Shown: positions 26,451-38,521, counted from the first letter of the stretch. The stretch is 64,000 nt of DNA from Ramlibacter paludis (GCF_022012305.1 NZ_JAKLTM010000003.1:639286-703285); one strand, 5' to 3'. Notes: generated by a model from the sequence alone, not told the origin. Made by a program: numbers and translations.

Positions 26451-28588
26451 GCCTGCCCCGTCGGGTTGAACTGCTTCAGGAACAGCTGGCGCAATTGCGC
26501 CAGCCACTGCAGCGCGAGCGGCTGCGGCGGCAGCACCAGCTTGACCCAGGCCCGCCCGCCGATGGTGCTGGCCTGCAGCGCCGGCACTTCGGCGTCGAGC
26601 AGGAACACGGGGACGCGCGTGCGGATGCCGGCCGGATCGGCCGGATCGAGCGGGATGCTGCCGCCGAAGCGGTCGCCCAGCGCGGGCGCCGGCAGCTCCA
26701 GCGTCGCGCCCGGGGCGGCTTCGGCCAGCCGGCCGGCGTAGGTGGTGGCGGGCGCGTCGGCGAGCCGCACTTCGAGGGCGCGCACGCGGCCGCGCGTGCG
26801 CAGGTAGTCGTCTTCCAGCAGCGCGATGCGCACGTGCGCCGGGCCGCCGGTCAGCACGTGGCCCAGCATGGCGCCGCGCTTGACGAAGCTGCCGGGCAGG
26901 TCTTGCGGGCGCGACCACACCACTTCGCCCGGCAGGTGCGCCCGCACCTCGAGCTGCCCGAGTTGCTCCTCGACGCGTGCGAGTTCGGCGGCGTTGCGAT
27001 TCAGGTCCTCCGCCAGTTCGGCGGCGCGCACCGGTTGCGACAGCAAGGCGGCGTATTGCTGCGCGAGCAGGCCGCCGCGCTCCGCCGTGACGCGCTCCTG
27101 CGTGGCCACCAGCACCGGATCCTGCAGTTGCACCAGCTGCTCGCCGGCGATCGCCCGCTCGCCCTGCCCCAGCGCCAGCTTCTCGACGAAGCCGGCTGCG
27201 CCGGCGCGCAGCTGCGCCTGTTCGGGCGGCCAGACGACGCCCCGGGCCACCACCTGCTGCGGCGCCGGCACCAGCACCAGCAGCACGAGCGCCACGCAGG
27301 CGACGGCCGCCGCGGCGCGCAGCGAACGGCGGCGCGCGGAAACATCGCCGCCACCGGCCGTGGCCCAGCGCCACAGCTGCCGGCCGAGCCAGGCAGCCAG
27401 CGCGATGGCAGCCACCCATCCCAGCAGCCAGGACTGCTGGCCGATCCAGAACACCAGCGCCAGCAGCAGCACGACGCGGTAGACCGCCGCGGCCGGCGCA
27501 TAGGCGGCCAGCCACTTGGCTTCACCGCGCGCCAGCAAAGGCGCCGGGCCGGCCGCCGGAACACGGATCCAGGTGCGCCAGCGGCGCGCCCACCAGGCCT
27601 GGCTGCGCTGCGCCAGGTTGGGCAGCTGCAAGGCGTCGGTCAAGGCGTAGTAGCCGTCGAAGCGCATCAGCGGATTGGCGTTGAACAGCACGGTGGACAG
27701 CGAACAGGTCAGGGCCACCACCAGCGCGATGTCGCGCACCAGGCCCGGGCTCACCGACAGCCACAGCCACAGGGCCAGGCAGGCCAGCGCCACTTCCACC
27801 AGGATGCCCGCGGCGCTGACGACCAGGCGGTGGCGCGGGGCGGGAAAAGCGTTGGCCGCGCTTGCATCCACGTACGGCGCCGGCGTCAGGAACATCAGCG
27901 ACAGGCCCAGCTCGTGGACCTGGCCGCCGTAGCGGCGCACCGCCAGGCCGTGACCCAGTTCGTGCAGCAGCTTGACCAGCGGGTAGCAGAGCCAGGCGAT
28001 GAAGTAGCTCGAAGGGGTGGCGAACAGGCGCCGGGCGTCGGCTTCGAGTTCGCCGAAATGGGCGCCCGCGGCCAGCAGGGCGAGCAGCACGGCAACCGTC
28101 CACGCCAGCAGCACGCCGGGCTGGAACAGCGCCTGCCCGAGCGGCGCCAGCCGGTCCAGCAGTCGCGCCGGATTGGCCAGCGGCATCCGCAGCATCAGCG
28201 GATTCATCATGCCGCGGCGGCGCTGCTTGTCGTCCTCGGCGCGGCGCGCGAACAGCAGCGACAGGTGCGGCGCGGCGTCGAAGCGCAACATCCCGCCGCG
28301 GAACAACTGGGCCAGCAGCCGCAGCACTTCGTCCTGGGTGGGCGCGTCGGCGCGCTGCTCGCGCAGCTGGCGCTGCCAGAGCTGCTCCACCGCCACGCTG
28401 CCGTCGAAGCGCGCCACCAGGCCGTAGGCGGCGGGATTCAGGCGCAGCTGGCGGCCCGAAGCCGGCTCCACCAGCACGTGCCAGACCTGTTCGCGCACCT
28501 GTTGCCGCACCACGCGCAGGCCGGCCACCAGGCTGGGACGCAGGCCGGCGACCCGGTGCCAGGAGGCGCTGACCAGCGGCTCGTTCAC
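26447..28588 (-). CDS. PqqD-like / M50 site-2 protease / HlyD fusion, locus 1
   Basis: A 713-residue multi-pass membrane protein with three parts. Residues 10-105 resemble PqqD (WHRVAGLRP, RLNPAAYGLVARFDG), a fold that binds leader peptides in RiPP systems. Residues 150-440 form an M50 intramembrane metalloprotease with HELGH (209-213) and the distal NANPLMRFDG (303-312) that supplies the third zinc ligand. Residues about 445-713 are a HlyD-like adaptor with its own membrane helix and lipoyl-type segments. GTG 28588 overlaps the upstream stop as GTGA. It is preferred over GTG 28609 because it gives the same 18-residue N-terminal spacing as the locus-2 paralogue, which has the identical overlap. 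It could clip cargo or act as a gate in the inner membrane; the substrate is not known. Confidence 0.88.
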   Translation of the reverse strand: MNEPLVSASWHRVAGLRPSLVAGLRVVRQQVREQVWHVLVEPASGRQLRLNPAAYGLVARFDGSVAVEQLWQRQLREQRADAPTQDEVLRLLAQLFRGGMLRFDAAPHLSLLFARRAEDDKQRRRGMMNPLMLRMPLANPARLLDRLAPLGQALFQPGVLLAWTVAVLLALLAAGAHFGELEADARRLFATPSSYFIAWLCYPLVKLLHELGHGLAVRRYGGQVHELGLSLMFLTPAPYVDASAANAFPAPRHRLVVSAAGILVEVALACLALWLWLSVSPGLVRDIALVVALTCSLSTVLFNANPLMRFDGYYALTDALQLPNLAQRSQAWWARRWRTWIRVPAAGPAPLLARGEAKWLAAYAPAAAVYRVVLLLALVFWIGQQSWLLGWVAAIALAAWLGRQLWRWATAGGGDVSARRRSLRAAAAVACVALVLLVLVPAPQQVVARGVVWPPEQAQLRAGAAGFVEKLALGQGERAIAGEQLVQLQDPVLVATQERVTAERGGLLAQQYAALLSQPVRAAELAEDLNRNAAELARVEEQLGQLEVRAHLPGEVVWSRPQDLPGSFVKRGAMLGHVLTGGPAHVRIALLEDDYLRTRGRVRALEVRLADAPATTYAGRLAEAAPGATLELPAPALGDRFGGSIPLDPADPAGIRTRVPVFLLDAEVPALQASTIGGRAWVKLVLPPQPLALQWLAQLRQLFLKQFNPTGQA

Positions 28589-29967
28589 CACGGCGTGACT
28601 TTCCACCACGCCAGCCGCAGCCAGTCGATGCCGCGATGGGCCAGCAGCCAGCCGAGCGGGCGCCAGCCGGCATCGACCTTGGCGACGCCGCTCAGGCCCG
28701 GCCGCAGCTGCGGCAGCGCCTCCTGCAGGGCGGCTTCGACCTCGAAGAAGTTGCGGCCTTCGGCGGTGGCGGCCACCGGCACGATGCGCCGGGTGGTGAA
28801 GGCCAGCGTGCGATCGGGCTGCGCCGCCAGCGCCAGTTCGCCGCGCTGGCCGGGACGGATCGCGCCGACATCGGCTTCGTCGACTTCCAGGATCAGGCGA
28901 AAGCTGTCGTTGGGCGCCAGCACCATCAGCACTTCGCCGCGCTGCACCGGCGCGCCCAGGGTCTGGCTCAGGTCGCCCTTAATCACGATGCCGTCGAAAG
29001 GCGCTTCGATGCGCGCGCGCTGCAGCTGCGTTTCCACCAGCGACAGCAGCGCCTGCGCCTCGGCGGCCTTGGCCTGGAAGGCCACCATCTGCGCCCGGTC
29101 GGCGCGCGACTGGGCGGCGCGGTAGGCGTTCTCGTGCTGACGCAGTTCGCTCTCGCGGCGGCGCCGCTCCAGCTCCAGGTCCTGCGAATTCAGTTGGGCC
29201 AGCACCTGGCCGGCCTGCACGCGGTCGCCCGGCCGGACGTTGGCCTGCTGCAGGAAACCGTCGGTGGCGGCCACCACGGCGCGCTGCACCGAGCCTTCGA
29301 GCCGCGCCGGGGCGCTGACGCGCCAGGGCACGGGAATGGCGAGCGCCGCCGCGACGAGCGCGATGGCGCCGGCGATGGCGAGCCGGCGCCGCGAGGGCCG
29401 GGCCAGGCGTTCGCGCAGGTCGTGGCGCACGCGCCGGTGCCAGGGCAGCGCCAGTTGCTGCTTGAGGTCGAACACCGGGCCGGCCAGGCGGGACAGGTCG
29501 GCCAGCGCGGTCATTTCGGCCGCGGTGAAGGCGGGGGCGGCACGTTCCAGCGTGACGGCGCCCAGGACGCGGGTGCCGTCCACCAAGGGGATGCTGCAGG
29601 CCGCGCCGGCGGCGGCCAGCTGGCGGTGCGCGAGGGTGATGTGTTCGGGGCCGGCCGGCCAGGCGACCACCTGCTGCTGGTCGAGCGCCTCCTGCATGGC
29701 GTCCAGCAGGGCCGTGGCGCCCGGCTGCCCCGGCTGGAGCTCAGCGGGGTGCGAGCTGCCCGCGAGGCGCAGGACGCCGTCTTCCAGCAACCCGACCGAG
29801 GCGCGCGCACAGCCCAGCAGCTCGCACAGCTCGCTGCCGAAGGCGGCCGCCGCCTCGGCCAGTCCCGCACGCCCGAGGGCAGCCGCAACCGGCCGCATGA
29901 GCAGGCTGGAAGCGGGCGCAGCCGGCGCTTGCGCAACCGGCAGGGTCGGTGGGCTGGACAGGTCCAT
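28585..29967 (-). CDS. GAF domain-TM-HlyD adaptor, locus 1
   Basis: A 460-residue protein. The cytoplasmic N-terminal half resembles a GAF domain (about 30-175: ELLGCARASVGLL, ACSIPLVDGTRVLGAVTLE), followed by one membrane helix (about 200-218) and a periplasmic HlyD module with both lipoyl halves and a coiled-coil hairpin (about 220-460). The C-terminus ends WLRLAWWKVTPW, a motif shared with the locus-2 paralogue. GAF domains bind small ligands, so export may be gated by a cytoplasmic signal. ATG 29967 is chosen; a TTG six codons upstream is possible. It is the first gene of the long operon, with about 100 bp of non-coding DNA before it, presumably holding the promoter, although no clear -35/-10 pair could be picked out. 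Confidence 0.85.
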   Translation of the reverse strand: MDLSSPPTLPVAQAPAAPASSLLMRPVAAALGRAGLAEAAAAFGSELCELLGCARASVGLLEDGVLRLAGSSHPAELQPGQPGATALLDAMQEALDQQQVVAWPAGPEHITLAHRQLAAAGAACSIPLVDGTRVLGAVTLERAAPAFTAAEMTALADLSRLAGPVFDLKQQLALPWHRRVRHDLRERLARPSRRRLAIAGAIALVAAALAIPVPWRVSAPARLEGSVQRAVVAATDGFLQQANVRPGDRVQAGQVLAQLNSQDLELERRRRESELRQHENAYRAAQSRADRAQMVAFQAKAAEAQALLSLVETQLQRARIEAPFDGIVIKGDLSQTLGAPVQRGEVLMVLAPNDSFRLILEVDEADVGAIRPGQRGELALAAQPDRTLAFTTRRIVPVAATAEGRNFFEVEAALQEALPQLRPGLSGVAKVDAGWRPLGWLLAHRGIDWLRLAWWKVTPW

Positions 29968-30068
29968 GGTTACACTTGGCCACAATTGTCGCCGTCCGCA
30001 ACCTTACGGACGAGGGCAAATTACCGCCTCGGTGCATCGGCGGCGGCCTGTATCCGCCGGGAGGTAGC

Positions 30069-30554
30069 TCAGGGTTGCTGCGCGGCCACAGCCGAGAAGG
30101 CTTTCACGACCTCGGGGGGCGCCTGGACCAGTTCGAGCAACACGCCCTCCCCGCCGACCGGGAACTCCTCGTTGCCCTTGGGATGGACGAAGCAGATGTC
30201 GAAACCGGCCGCTCCCTTGCGGATCCCGCCGGGCGCAAAGCGCAGGCCCTGCGCCGACAGCCACTCCACCGCCTTGGGCAGGTCGTCGATCCAGAGGCCG
30301 ACGTGGTTCAGCGGCGTGGTGTGCACCGCCGGTTTCTTCTCGGGGTCCAGCGGTTGCATCAGGTCGACTTCGACCTTGAACGGGCCGGTGCCCAGCGCGC
30401 AGATGTCCTCGTCGACGTTCTCGCGCTCGCTGACGAAGGTGCCGGTGACCTCCAGGCCGAACAGGTCGACCCAGAGCTTCTGCAGCTTCTTCTTGTCGGG
30501 GCCGCCGATGGCGATCTGCTGGATGCCGAGGACTTTGAAGGGACGCTGGCTCAT
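30069..30554 (-). CDS. VOC-family protein, probable methylmalonyl-CoA epimerase
   Basis: A 161-residue glyoxalase/VOC-fold protein with the two paired beta-alpha-beta modules ([11 protein letters not shown]..., then [19 protein letters not shown] and VLLELVQAP). It is the final gene of an operon encoding propionyl-CoA carboxylase, MeaB and methylmalonyl-CoA mutase. The only step otherwise missing is the (S)- to (R)-methylmalonyl-CoA epimerisation, which is done by VOC proteins of this size, so that role is inferred from context. Metal ligands are plausible (His in the LNHVG strand, Glu in LLELV), but the first module has Gln rather than His in IQQIA, a caution. ATG 30554 overlaps the pccA stop as ATGA. 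Confidence 0.75.
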   Translation of the reverse strand: MSQRPFKVLGIQQIAIGGPDKKKLQKLWVDLFGLEVTGTFVSERENVDEDICALGTGPFKVEVDLMQPLDPEKKPAVHTTPLNHVGLWIDDLPKAVEWLSAQGLRFAPGGIRKGAAGFDICFVHPKGNEEFPVGGEGVLLELVQAPPEVVKAFSAVAAQQP

Positions 30555-32602
30555 TTCTCGAACTCCACGATCGGCTGGTCCACGGCCAGTGACTCGCCCT
30601 TGGCCGCCAGCACCTTGCCGACGATGCCGTCCGCCGCGGCGAACAGCACGTTTTCCATCTTCATCGCTTCGATCACCGCGATGCGCTCGCCCGCCTGCAC
30701 CTTCTGGCCGGGTTGCACGGCCACATCGACCAGCAGCCCCGGCATCGGCGACAGCAGGAACTTGCTCAGGTCGGGCGGCGCCTTGAAAGGCATCAGCGCG
30801 TGCAGTTCGGCGGTGCGCGGCGTCAGCACCATGGCATCGAGCCGGGTGCCGTTGTGGGCGATGCGCATCGCCAGCGGATTGCGCGCCACGCCGCGTTCGA
30901 CCTGCGCCGCGAAGGCCTTGCCGTCGACGGTGCCGCGGATGCGCGCGCCGCCCAGGTGCCAGTTGCTGCAGATGGCATAACGCTTGCCGTTGGTCTCGAC
31001 GACGCTGGAGCCGGACTCGGTCTCGTAATCGAGCACCTTCGCTGCCTGCTGGCCGTGCTTGCCCTGCGCATCGAGCTTGACCACCACGTAGTCCTCGCCC
31101 ACCTTGAACTCGTGGCCGCGCATCTGCCCGCTGATGCCGGCCGAGCGCTGCAGCGCACGCCGGTTGGCCCAGGCCGCCAGCGCCACCAGGAAGTCCGGAT
31201 CGTCGTGCGGCACGTCTTCGGCCTTGAAGCCGCCGCCGTAGTTCTCGGCGATGAAGCCGGTGTTGAAGTCGCCGGCGACGAACTTCGGATGCGCCAGCAG
31301 CGCCGCCTGGAAAGGGATGTTGCTCGAGATGCCGCGGATCACGAAGGCGTTGAGCGCCTCGCGCATCTTGGCGATCGCGTCGCGCCGGTCGGTGCCGTGC
31401 ACGATCAGCTTGGCGATCATCGAGTCGTAGTACATCGGGATCTCGCCGCCCTCGGTGACGCCGGTGTCGACGCGCACGCCGTGCAGGTGCCCCGTGTCCG
31501 AAGCCCACATGCTCGGGCGCGGCGGCTGGAAGCGCACCAGCCGACCGGTGGAAGGCAGGAAGCTGCGGAAGGGATCCTCGGCGTTGATGCGGCACTCGAT
31601 CGCCCAGCCGTTGCGCTGCACGTCCTTCTGCGCCAGCGGCAGCTTCTCGCCCGCGGCGACGCGGATCATCAGCTCCACCAGGTCCAGGCCGGTGATGCAT
31701 TCGGTGACCGGGTGCTCCACCTGCAGGCGCGTGTTCATCTCCAGGAAGTAGAAGCTCTGGTCCTTGCCGACCACGAACTCCACCGTGCCCGCGCTCTGGT
31801 ACTTCACGGCCCTCGCGAGCGCCACGGCCTGCTCGCCCATCGCCTTGCGGGTGGCGTCGCTGATGAAGGGCGACGGCGCTTCTTCGATCACCTTCTGGTG
31901 GCGGCGCTGGATGGAGCACTCACGTTCGTTCAGGTAGATCACGTTGCCGTGCGAATCACCGAGCACCTGGATCTCGATGTGGCGCGGCTCCTCGACGAAT
32001 TTCTCGATGAACACGCGGTCGTCGCCGAAGCTGTTGCGCGCCTCGTTGCGGCAGGAGGTGAAGCCCTCGAAGGCTTCCTTGTCGTTGAAGGCGACGCGCA
32101 GGCCCTTGCCGCCGCCGCCGGCGGAGGCCTTGATCATCACCGGGTAGCCGATGTCCTTGGCGATCTGCACCGCCTGTTCGGCCGTTTCGATGGCGTCGTT
32201 GTAGCCCGGGATCGTGTTGACCTTCGCCTCTTTCGCGAGCTTCTTCGAGGCGATCTTGTCGCCCATCGCCGCGATCGAATAGTGCTTGGGGCCGATGAAG
32301 GTGATGCCCTCTTCTTCCACCCGCCTGGCGAAGCCTTCGTTCTCCGACAGGAAGCCGTAGCCGGGATGGATGGCTTGCGCGCCGGTCTGCTTGGCAGCGG
32401 CGATGATCTTGTCGGCCTGCAGGTAGCTTTCGCGCGAAGGCGCAGGGCCGATGTGCACGGCCTCGTCGGCCAGCGCGACGTGGCGGGCTTCGCGGTCGGC
32501 GTCCGAGTAGACGGCGACGGTGGCAATGCCCATCTTCTTCGCGGTGGCGATGACGCGGCAGGCGATTTCGCCGCGGTTGGCGATCAGGATCTTGGTGAAC
32601 AT
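30551..32602 (-). CDS. pccA: Propionyl-CoA carboxylase alpha (biotin) subunit
   Basis: A 683-residue biotin-dependent carboxylase subunit. The biotin carboxylase domain comes first ([14 protein letters not shown] at the start, ATP-grasp loop SAGGGGKG near 165, [14 protein letters not shown] near 230), then the BT linker (about 470-600), then a biotinyl carrier domain with AMKMEN placing biotin on K648. Together with PccB it converts propionyl-CoA, ATP and bicarbonate to methylmalonyl-CoA in the cytoplasm. The adjacent mutase and MeaB genes support propionyl-CoA over acetyl-CoA as substrate. ATG 32602 has AGGA about 7 bases upstream. In related operons it usually follows pccB directly, but here a serine hydrolase gene lies between them. 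Confidence 0.93.
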   Translation of the reverse strand: MFTKILIANRGEIACRVIATAKKMGIATVAVYSDADREARHVALADEAVHIGPAPSRESYLQADKIIAAAKQTGAQAIHPGYGFLSENEGFARRVEEEGITFIGPKHYSIAAMGDKIASKKLAKEAKVNTIPGYNDAIETAEQAVQIAKDIGYPVMIKASAGGGGKGLRVAFNDKEAFEGFTSCRNEARNSFGDDRVFIEKFVEEPRHIEIQVLGDSHGNVIYLNERECSIQRRHQKVIEEAPSPFISDATRKAMGEQAVALARAVKYQSAGTVEFVVGKDQSFYFLEMNTRLQVEHPVTECITGLDLVELMIRVAAGEKLPLAQKDVQRNGWAIECRINAEDPFRSFLPSTGRLVRFQPPRPSMWASDTGHLHGVRVDTGVTEGGEIPMYYDSMIAKLIVHGTDRRDAIAKMREALNAFVIRGISSNIPFQAALLAHPKFVAGDFNTGFIAENYGGGFKAEDVPHDDPDFLVALAAWANRRALQRSAGISGQMRGHEFKVGEDYVVVKLDAQGKHGQQAAKVLDYETESGSSVVETNGKRYAICSNWHLGGARIRGTVDGKAFAAQVERGVARNPLAMRIAHNGTRLDAMVLTPRTAELHALMPFKAPPDLSKFLLSPMPGLLVDVAVQPGQKVQAGERIAVIEAMKMENVLFAAADGIVGKVLAAKGESLAVDQPIVEFEK

Positions 32603-32615
32603 GATTGTCCTATTT

Positions 32616-33775
32616 TCAGAATCTGCGCGGATCGTCTTGGTTTTCCTGGGGCACCCGGATCACCCCCCTGAACCCCGCCTTGGCGAGAGCGTCCAGCCGT
32701 ATATCCGTCTTCGAATCGGGGGCGTCCACGCCCTTTGCCACGGAATCGGCAAGCGCCTTGATAACGAGAGGCATAACCGTCGACTCTTCCCTCCCCGGCA
32801 AACTCGCCACGACCACCACGACGGCATCATGTTCCGGGAAGACGTAAATACGCTGTCCCTTGAACCCATTGGCAAAGAAGTAACGTGTACCGCCGGCATT
32901 CGCGTGACTCCCGATCCACCAGTGCAAGCCGTATGCCGCGTTGGGGCCGGCGGTCCAGGCGGCATCCAGATACTCGGACGCGAAAATCCGATGGCCGTTC
33001 CATTCACCCTTCTGGAGGTAAAGCTGCCCCAGCTTGGCCATATCCATAGGCCTAAGGCGCAGGCCCCATCCCCCTGGATAGCGGCCAGCGCGATCCTTGA
33101 ATGACCAAGCGACGTTGCTCATTCCCATCGGCTCGAAAAGCGTCCTTCGCGCAAAGGCGAGGAGGTCAGTCTCGGCCGCGGCAGCAACAACCGCACCCGT
33201 AATGGAAACATCCCCATCCGAATACAAGAAGCGCGTACCAGGGGCGACTTGTTGCTCCGGCGACAGGGCAAAGGCAAGACGGTCTTCGCGCGTGTCATAA
33301 ATGGGATTGTTGACAGGGTCGTGCTGGTAGGCCAGCCCGGACGACATCTGCATCACATTTCGCAAAGTGAGGCGCTGTGCGTTTTGCCAGCCTTGCTCGG
33401 CAAGCCGATCTGGCTTGGCCACCACCTCGGACACGCGCGTGTCTAGCGACCGCAGCTTGCCTTGATACAGCAGTGCGCCCACGAGAGTCGATGTCACTGA
33501 CTTCGTCACCGAATACACTGAGTGGTTATGTTCGCGGTTGAGCCCGTCTTTGTACCGCTCGAATACGACCTTGCATCCGCGCACCACGAGCAGCGCCCGG
33601 ACTTCGTGGCGTCCGGCGTCCAGGGCCTCTACAGCAGCAGCCCACGCCTCGGAAGAGAGCCCAACTTCAGACGGAGCTGCTGTCGCCAGGTCACGGCCGA
33701 CCCTATCCATACAGGCCGCGCCGGCATCCGCCACGGTCAGCAGAGCCAATAGCCACACCGCCGAAGTGCGCACCT

Positions 33776-33779
<4 letters not shown>
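32616..33779 (-). CDS. Serine hydrolase of the class C beta-lactamase family, inserted in the pcc operon
   Basis: A 387-residue exported protein with a signal peptide ending near AGAA (about 20-22). The SxxK nucleophile motif is SVTK (S90, K93) and the Tyr motif is YSD (186-188) in place of YxN. A late HxG/KTG-type strand lies in a glycine-rich segment near [12 protein letters not shown]. The family (PF00144) includes penicillin-binding proteins, esterases and AmpC enzymes; the closest type here looks like 6-aminohexanoate-dimer-hydrolase/EstB-like proteins, so antibiotic resistance should not be assumed. Its DNA is visibly less GC-rich and less codon-biased than the pcc genes on each side, suggesting later acquisition. 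Yet its ATG overlaps the pccB stop (ATGA) and pccA starts 13 bp after it. A role in propionate metabolism is not evident. Confidence 0.85.
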
Positions 33780-35300
<1,521 letters not shown>

Positions 35301-35308
<8 letters not shown>

Positions 35309-36320
35309 TCTTGGCTTCTCCGTTCACTTGCATGGCGGCCAGCAGTTGGCGGGCCGCCGTCGAGGCCGCCAGGCGGCCGTGTTCCACTTCCTGGGTCAAT
35401 CGGGGCAGCAGAGCCTTCACCTCGGGCGCCTGCCGGAAGGCCTGCCTGAGGCCGCTCTCGATGCGCTCCCACATCCAGTCGCGCGCCTGGTGGCTGCGGC
35501 GCTTCTCCAGCCGGCCGCTGGCCTGCTGCAGCTGGCGGAATCGCTCCACCGTGGACCAGAACTTGTCGAGGCCCTGCGCCTTCAGTGCGCTCAGTTGCAG
35601 CACCTCGGGGTGCCACAGCTTGTCGTCGTGGTGGGCATGGTCGGGATGGCCGTGCTGGCCCAGGATGCGCAAGGCGCTGGTGATCTGCGCCTGCGCGCGG
35701 GTCGCGGCATCGCCGTCGAGGTCGGCCTTGTTGATGACGACCAGGTCCGCCAGCTCCATCACGCCCTTCTTGATCGCCTGCAGGTCGTCGCCGGCGTTGG
35801 GCAGCTGCAGCAGCACGAACATGTCGGTCATGCCGGCCACCGCGATCTCGCTCTGGCCGACGCCGACCGTTTCGACGATCACGATGTCGTAGCCGGCGGC
35901 TTCGCACACCAGCATCGACTCACGCGTCTTCGCGGCGACGCCGCCCAGCGTCCCGCTCGCGGGGCTGGGCCGGATGTAGGCCTGCGGATGCACGGACAGG
36001 TGTTCCATCCGCGTCTTGTCGCCGAGGATGGAACCCCCGGAGACCGAGGACGACGGGTCGATCGCCAGCACGGCGACGCGGTGGCCTTGCGCGATCAGGT
36101 GCAGTCCCAGCGCCTCGATGAAGGTGCTCTTGCCGACGCCGGGCACGCCCGAGATGCCGAGTCGGAAGCTCTTGCCGGTGTGGGGCAGCAGCTGCGTCAG
36201 CAAGGCGTCGGCCTGCGTGCGGTGGTCGGCGCGGGTCGACTCCAGCAGCGTGATGGCCTTCGCGATGGCGCGGCGTTGCGCCGCGCCCTGGCTGCCGGTG
36301 ATGGCCGCGAGAAGATTCAT
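35301..36320 (-). CDS. meaB: MeaB-type G-protein chaperone of methylmalonyl-CoA mutase
   Basis: A 339-residue GTPase of the MeaB/ArgK family. It has Walker [10 protein letters not shown], the family block [18 protein letters not shown], switch region ETVGVGQSE and the NKADLD base-specificity motif. It protects and reactivates the B12-dependent mutase by gating cobalamin loading, and is encoded directly after the mutase as is typical. ATG 36320 is preferred; an in-frame TTG at 36341 would add seven residues encoded by a palindromic repeat lying between the genes. No clear ribosome-binding site precedes either start. Confidence 0.93.
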
Positions 36321-36322
36321 GA

Positions 36323-36343
36323 AATTGGGTTCTGACCCCAATT
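36323..36343. repeat. Short palindrome AATTGGG-N7-CCCAATT between mutase and meaB
   Basis: Perfect 7-bp arms around TTCTGAC, lying directly between the mutase and meaB; one arm reaches the mutase stop codon. It resembles short GGGGTCAGA-type palindromes that I recall recurring in proteobacterial genomes, so it may be a dispersed element that landed inside the operon. It could also form an RNA hairpin that affects meaB translation. Confidence 0.6.
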
Positions 36344-38501
36344 AATGAGCGGCGATCGCGCGGCGGATCTGCTCCAGCACGTCCTTCGCACTGGCCGGGA
36401 TCGGGGTGCCGGGGCCATAGATGCCCTTGACGCCGGCGTTGTAGAGGAACTCGTAGTCCTGCTGCGGGATGACGCCGCCGACGAACACGATGATGTCGTC
36501 GGCGCCCTGCTTTTCCAGCTCCGCGATGATCGCCGGGACCAAGGTCTTGTGGCCGGCGGCCAGCGTGCTGATGCCGACGGCGTGCACGTCGTTCTCGATG
36601 GCCTGGCGCGCGCATTCTTCCGGGGTCTGGAACAGCGGGCCCATGTCGACGTCGAAGCCGAGGTCGGCATAGGCGGTGGCCACCACCTTGGCGCCGCGGT
36701 CGTGGCCGTCCTGGCCCAGCTTGGCGACCATCACGCGCGGGCGCCGGCCCTGCTCCTCGGCGAATTGCGCGATCTCCGACTTCAGTTTTTCCCAGCCCTC
36801 GGCCGAGTCATAGGCAGCTGCATACACACCGGTCACCTTTTGCGTATCGGCGCGGTGGCGCCCGAACACTTTCTCGAGCGCATCGCTCACCTCGCCCACC
36901 GTCGCACGCAAGCGGATCGCCTGGATGCTCAGTTCCAGCAGGTTGCCCTGGCCCGTGCGGGCCGCCGTGGTCAGGGCCTCCAGCGCGGCATGCACCTTGG
37001 CGCCGTCGCGCGTGGCCTTGATCTTCGCCAGGCGCGCGATCTGCTGCTCGCGCACCATCACGTTGTCGACTTCGCGGATCTCGACCGCGTCTTCCTTGGC
37101 CAGCTTGTACTTGTTGACGCCGACGATCACGTCGCGGCCGCTGTCGATGCGCGCCTGCTTCTCGGCGGCGGCCGCTTCGATCTTCAGCTTGGCCCAGCCC
37201 GAGTCGACGGCCCTGGTCATGCCGCCCAGCGCTTCCACTTCCTCGATGATCTTCCAGGCCGCGTCGGCCATGTCCTGGGTCAGCTTCTCCATCATGTAGC
37301 TGCCGGCCCAGGGGTCGATCACGTTGGTGATGTGGGTCTCTTCCTGGATGATCAGCTGCGTGTTGCGGGCAATGCGCGCCGAGAACTCGGTCGGCAGCGC
37401 GATGGCCTCGTCGAAGCTGTTGGTGTGCAGCGATTGCGTGCCGCCGAACACCGCCGCCATCGCCTCGATGGTCGTGCGCACCACGTTGTTGTACGGGTCC
37501 TGCTCCGTGAGCGACCAGCCCGAGGTCTGGCAGTGCGTGCGCAGCATCAGGCTCTTGGGATTCCTGGCGTTGAAGCCGCTCATGATGCGGTGCCACAGCA
37601 GGCGCGCCGCGCGCATCTTGGCGATCTCGAGATAGAAGTTCATCCCGATCGCCCAGAAGAACGACAGCCGCCCGGCGAACTCGTCGACGTCCAGGCCCTT
37701 GGCCAGCGCCGTCTTCACGTACTCCTTGCCATCGGCCAGCGTGAAGGCCAGTTCCAGCGCCTGGTTGGCGCCGGCTTCCTGCATGTGGTAGCCGGAGATC
37801 GAGATCGAGTTGAACTTCGGCATGTTCCTTGCCGTGTACTCGATGATGTCGCCCACGATCCGCATGGAGGGTTCCGGCGGATAGATGTAGGTGTTGCGGA
37901 CCATGAACTCCTTGAGGATGTCGTTCTGGATGGTTCCGCTCAGCTGGTCCTGCTTCACGCCCTGCTCTTCGGCCGCCACCACGTAGCCGGCCAGCACGGG
38001 CAGCACCGCGCCGTTCATGGTCATGGAGACCGAGACCTTGTCGAGCGGAATGCCGTCGAACAGGATCTTCATGTCCTCCACCGAATCGATCGCCACGCCG
38101 GCCTTGCCGACGTCGCCCGTCACGCGCGGATGGTCGCTGTCGTAGCCGCGGTGCGTGGCCAGGTCGAAGGCCACGCTCACGCCCTGCCCGCCGGCGGCCA
38201 GGCCCTTGCGATAGAAGGCGTTGGATTCTTCGGCCGTCGAGAAGCCGGCGTACTGGCGGATGGTCCAGGGCCGCGCCGCGTACATGGTGGCTTGCGGGCC
38301 GCGCAGGAAGGGCGCGAAACCGGGCAGCGTGTCCGCATGCGGCAGCCCTTGCAGGTCGGCCGCCGTGTACAGCGGCTTCACCGTGATGCCGTCGGGCGTC
38401 ACCCAGTTCAGGGCGGCGGGGTCGCCGCCGGGCGCGGACTTCGCCGCCGCCTTGTTCCACAGGTCCAGGTCCGTTGCCTTGTTCATGGTCGGTTCGCTCA
38501 T
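36342..38501 (-). CDS. scpA: Methylmalonyl-CoA mutase, full-length
   Basis: A 719-residue adenosylcobalamin enzyme. The N-terminal TIM barrel binds the CoA ester ([18 protein letters not shown] near 80, the substrate-contact block of this family; GYHMQEAGA near 240) and the C-terminal domain binds B12 with base-off ligation (GQDGHDRG near 600). It converts (R)-methylmalonyl-CoA to succinyl-CoA, completing propionyl-CoA entry to the TCA cycle. The single-chain form is like E. coli Sbm. ATG 38501 is chosen; the next ATG is five codons in. It is the first gene of the pcc operon. Its promoter region carries a TTGCGA-type direct repeat mirrored in front of the divergent regulator gene. Confidence 0.94.
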   Translation of the reverse strand: MSEPTMNKATDLDLWNKAAAKSAPGGDPAALNWVTPDGITVKPLYTAADLQGLPHADTLPGFAPFLRGPQATMYAARPWTIRQYAGFSTAEESNAFYRKGLAAGGQGVSVAFDLATHRGYDSDHPRVTGDVGKAGVAIDSVEDMKILFDGIPLDKVSVSMTMNGAVLPVLAGYVVAAEEQGVKQDQLSGTIQNDILKEFMVRNTYIYPPEPSMRIVGDIIEYTARNMPKFNSISISGYHMQEAGANQALELAFTLADGKEYVKTALAKGLDVDEFAGRLSFFWAIGMNFYLEIAKMRAARLLWHRIMSGFNARNPKSLMLRTHCQTSGWSLTEQDPYNNVVRTTIEAMAAVFGGTQSLHTNSFDEAIALPTEFSARIARNTQLIIQEETHITNVIDPWAGSYMMEKLTQDMADAAWKIIEEVEALGGMTRAVDSGWAKLKIEAAAAEKQARIDSGRDVIVGVNKYKLAKEDAVEIREVDNVMVREQQIARLAKIKATRDGAKVHAALEALTTAARTGQGNLLELSIQAIRLRATVGEVSDALEKVFGRHRADTQKVTGVYAAAYDSAEGWEKLKSEIAQFAEEQGRRPRVMVAKLGQDGHDRGAKVVATAYADLGFDVDMGPLFQTPEECARQAIENDVHAVGISTLAAGHKTLVPAIIAELEKQGADDIIVFVGGVIPQQDYEFLYNAGVKGIYGPGTPIPASAKDVLEQIRRAIAAH

Positions 38502-38504
38502 AAC

Positions 38505-38521
38505 ATCGCAATCTTCGCAAA
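38505..38521 (-). promoter_or_regulatory. Candidate ScfR operator in front of the mutase gene
   Basis: On the minus strand, TTGCGA occurs twice with a 9-base period, ending a few bases before the mutase ATG. The same paired TTGCGA at the same 9-base period lies before the divergent regulator gene, which argues against chance. The half-site resembles RamB/PrpR-type sites (TTTGC-rich) of the same regulator family. Confidence 0.6.

Noticed and set aside
30055..30130. GGGAGGTAGCTCAG resembling the 5' end of a tRNA.
   Set aside because: The following bases are the 3' end of the VOC gene on the other strand and do not form the anticodon or T arms.
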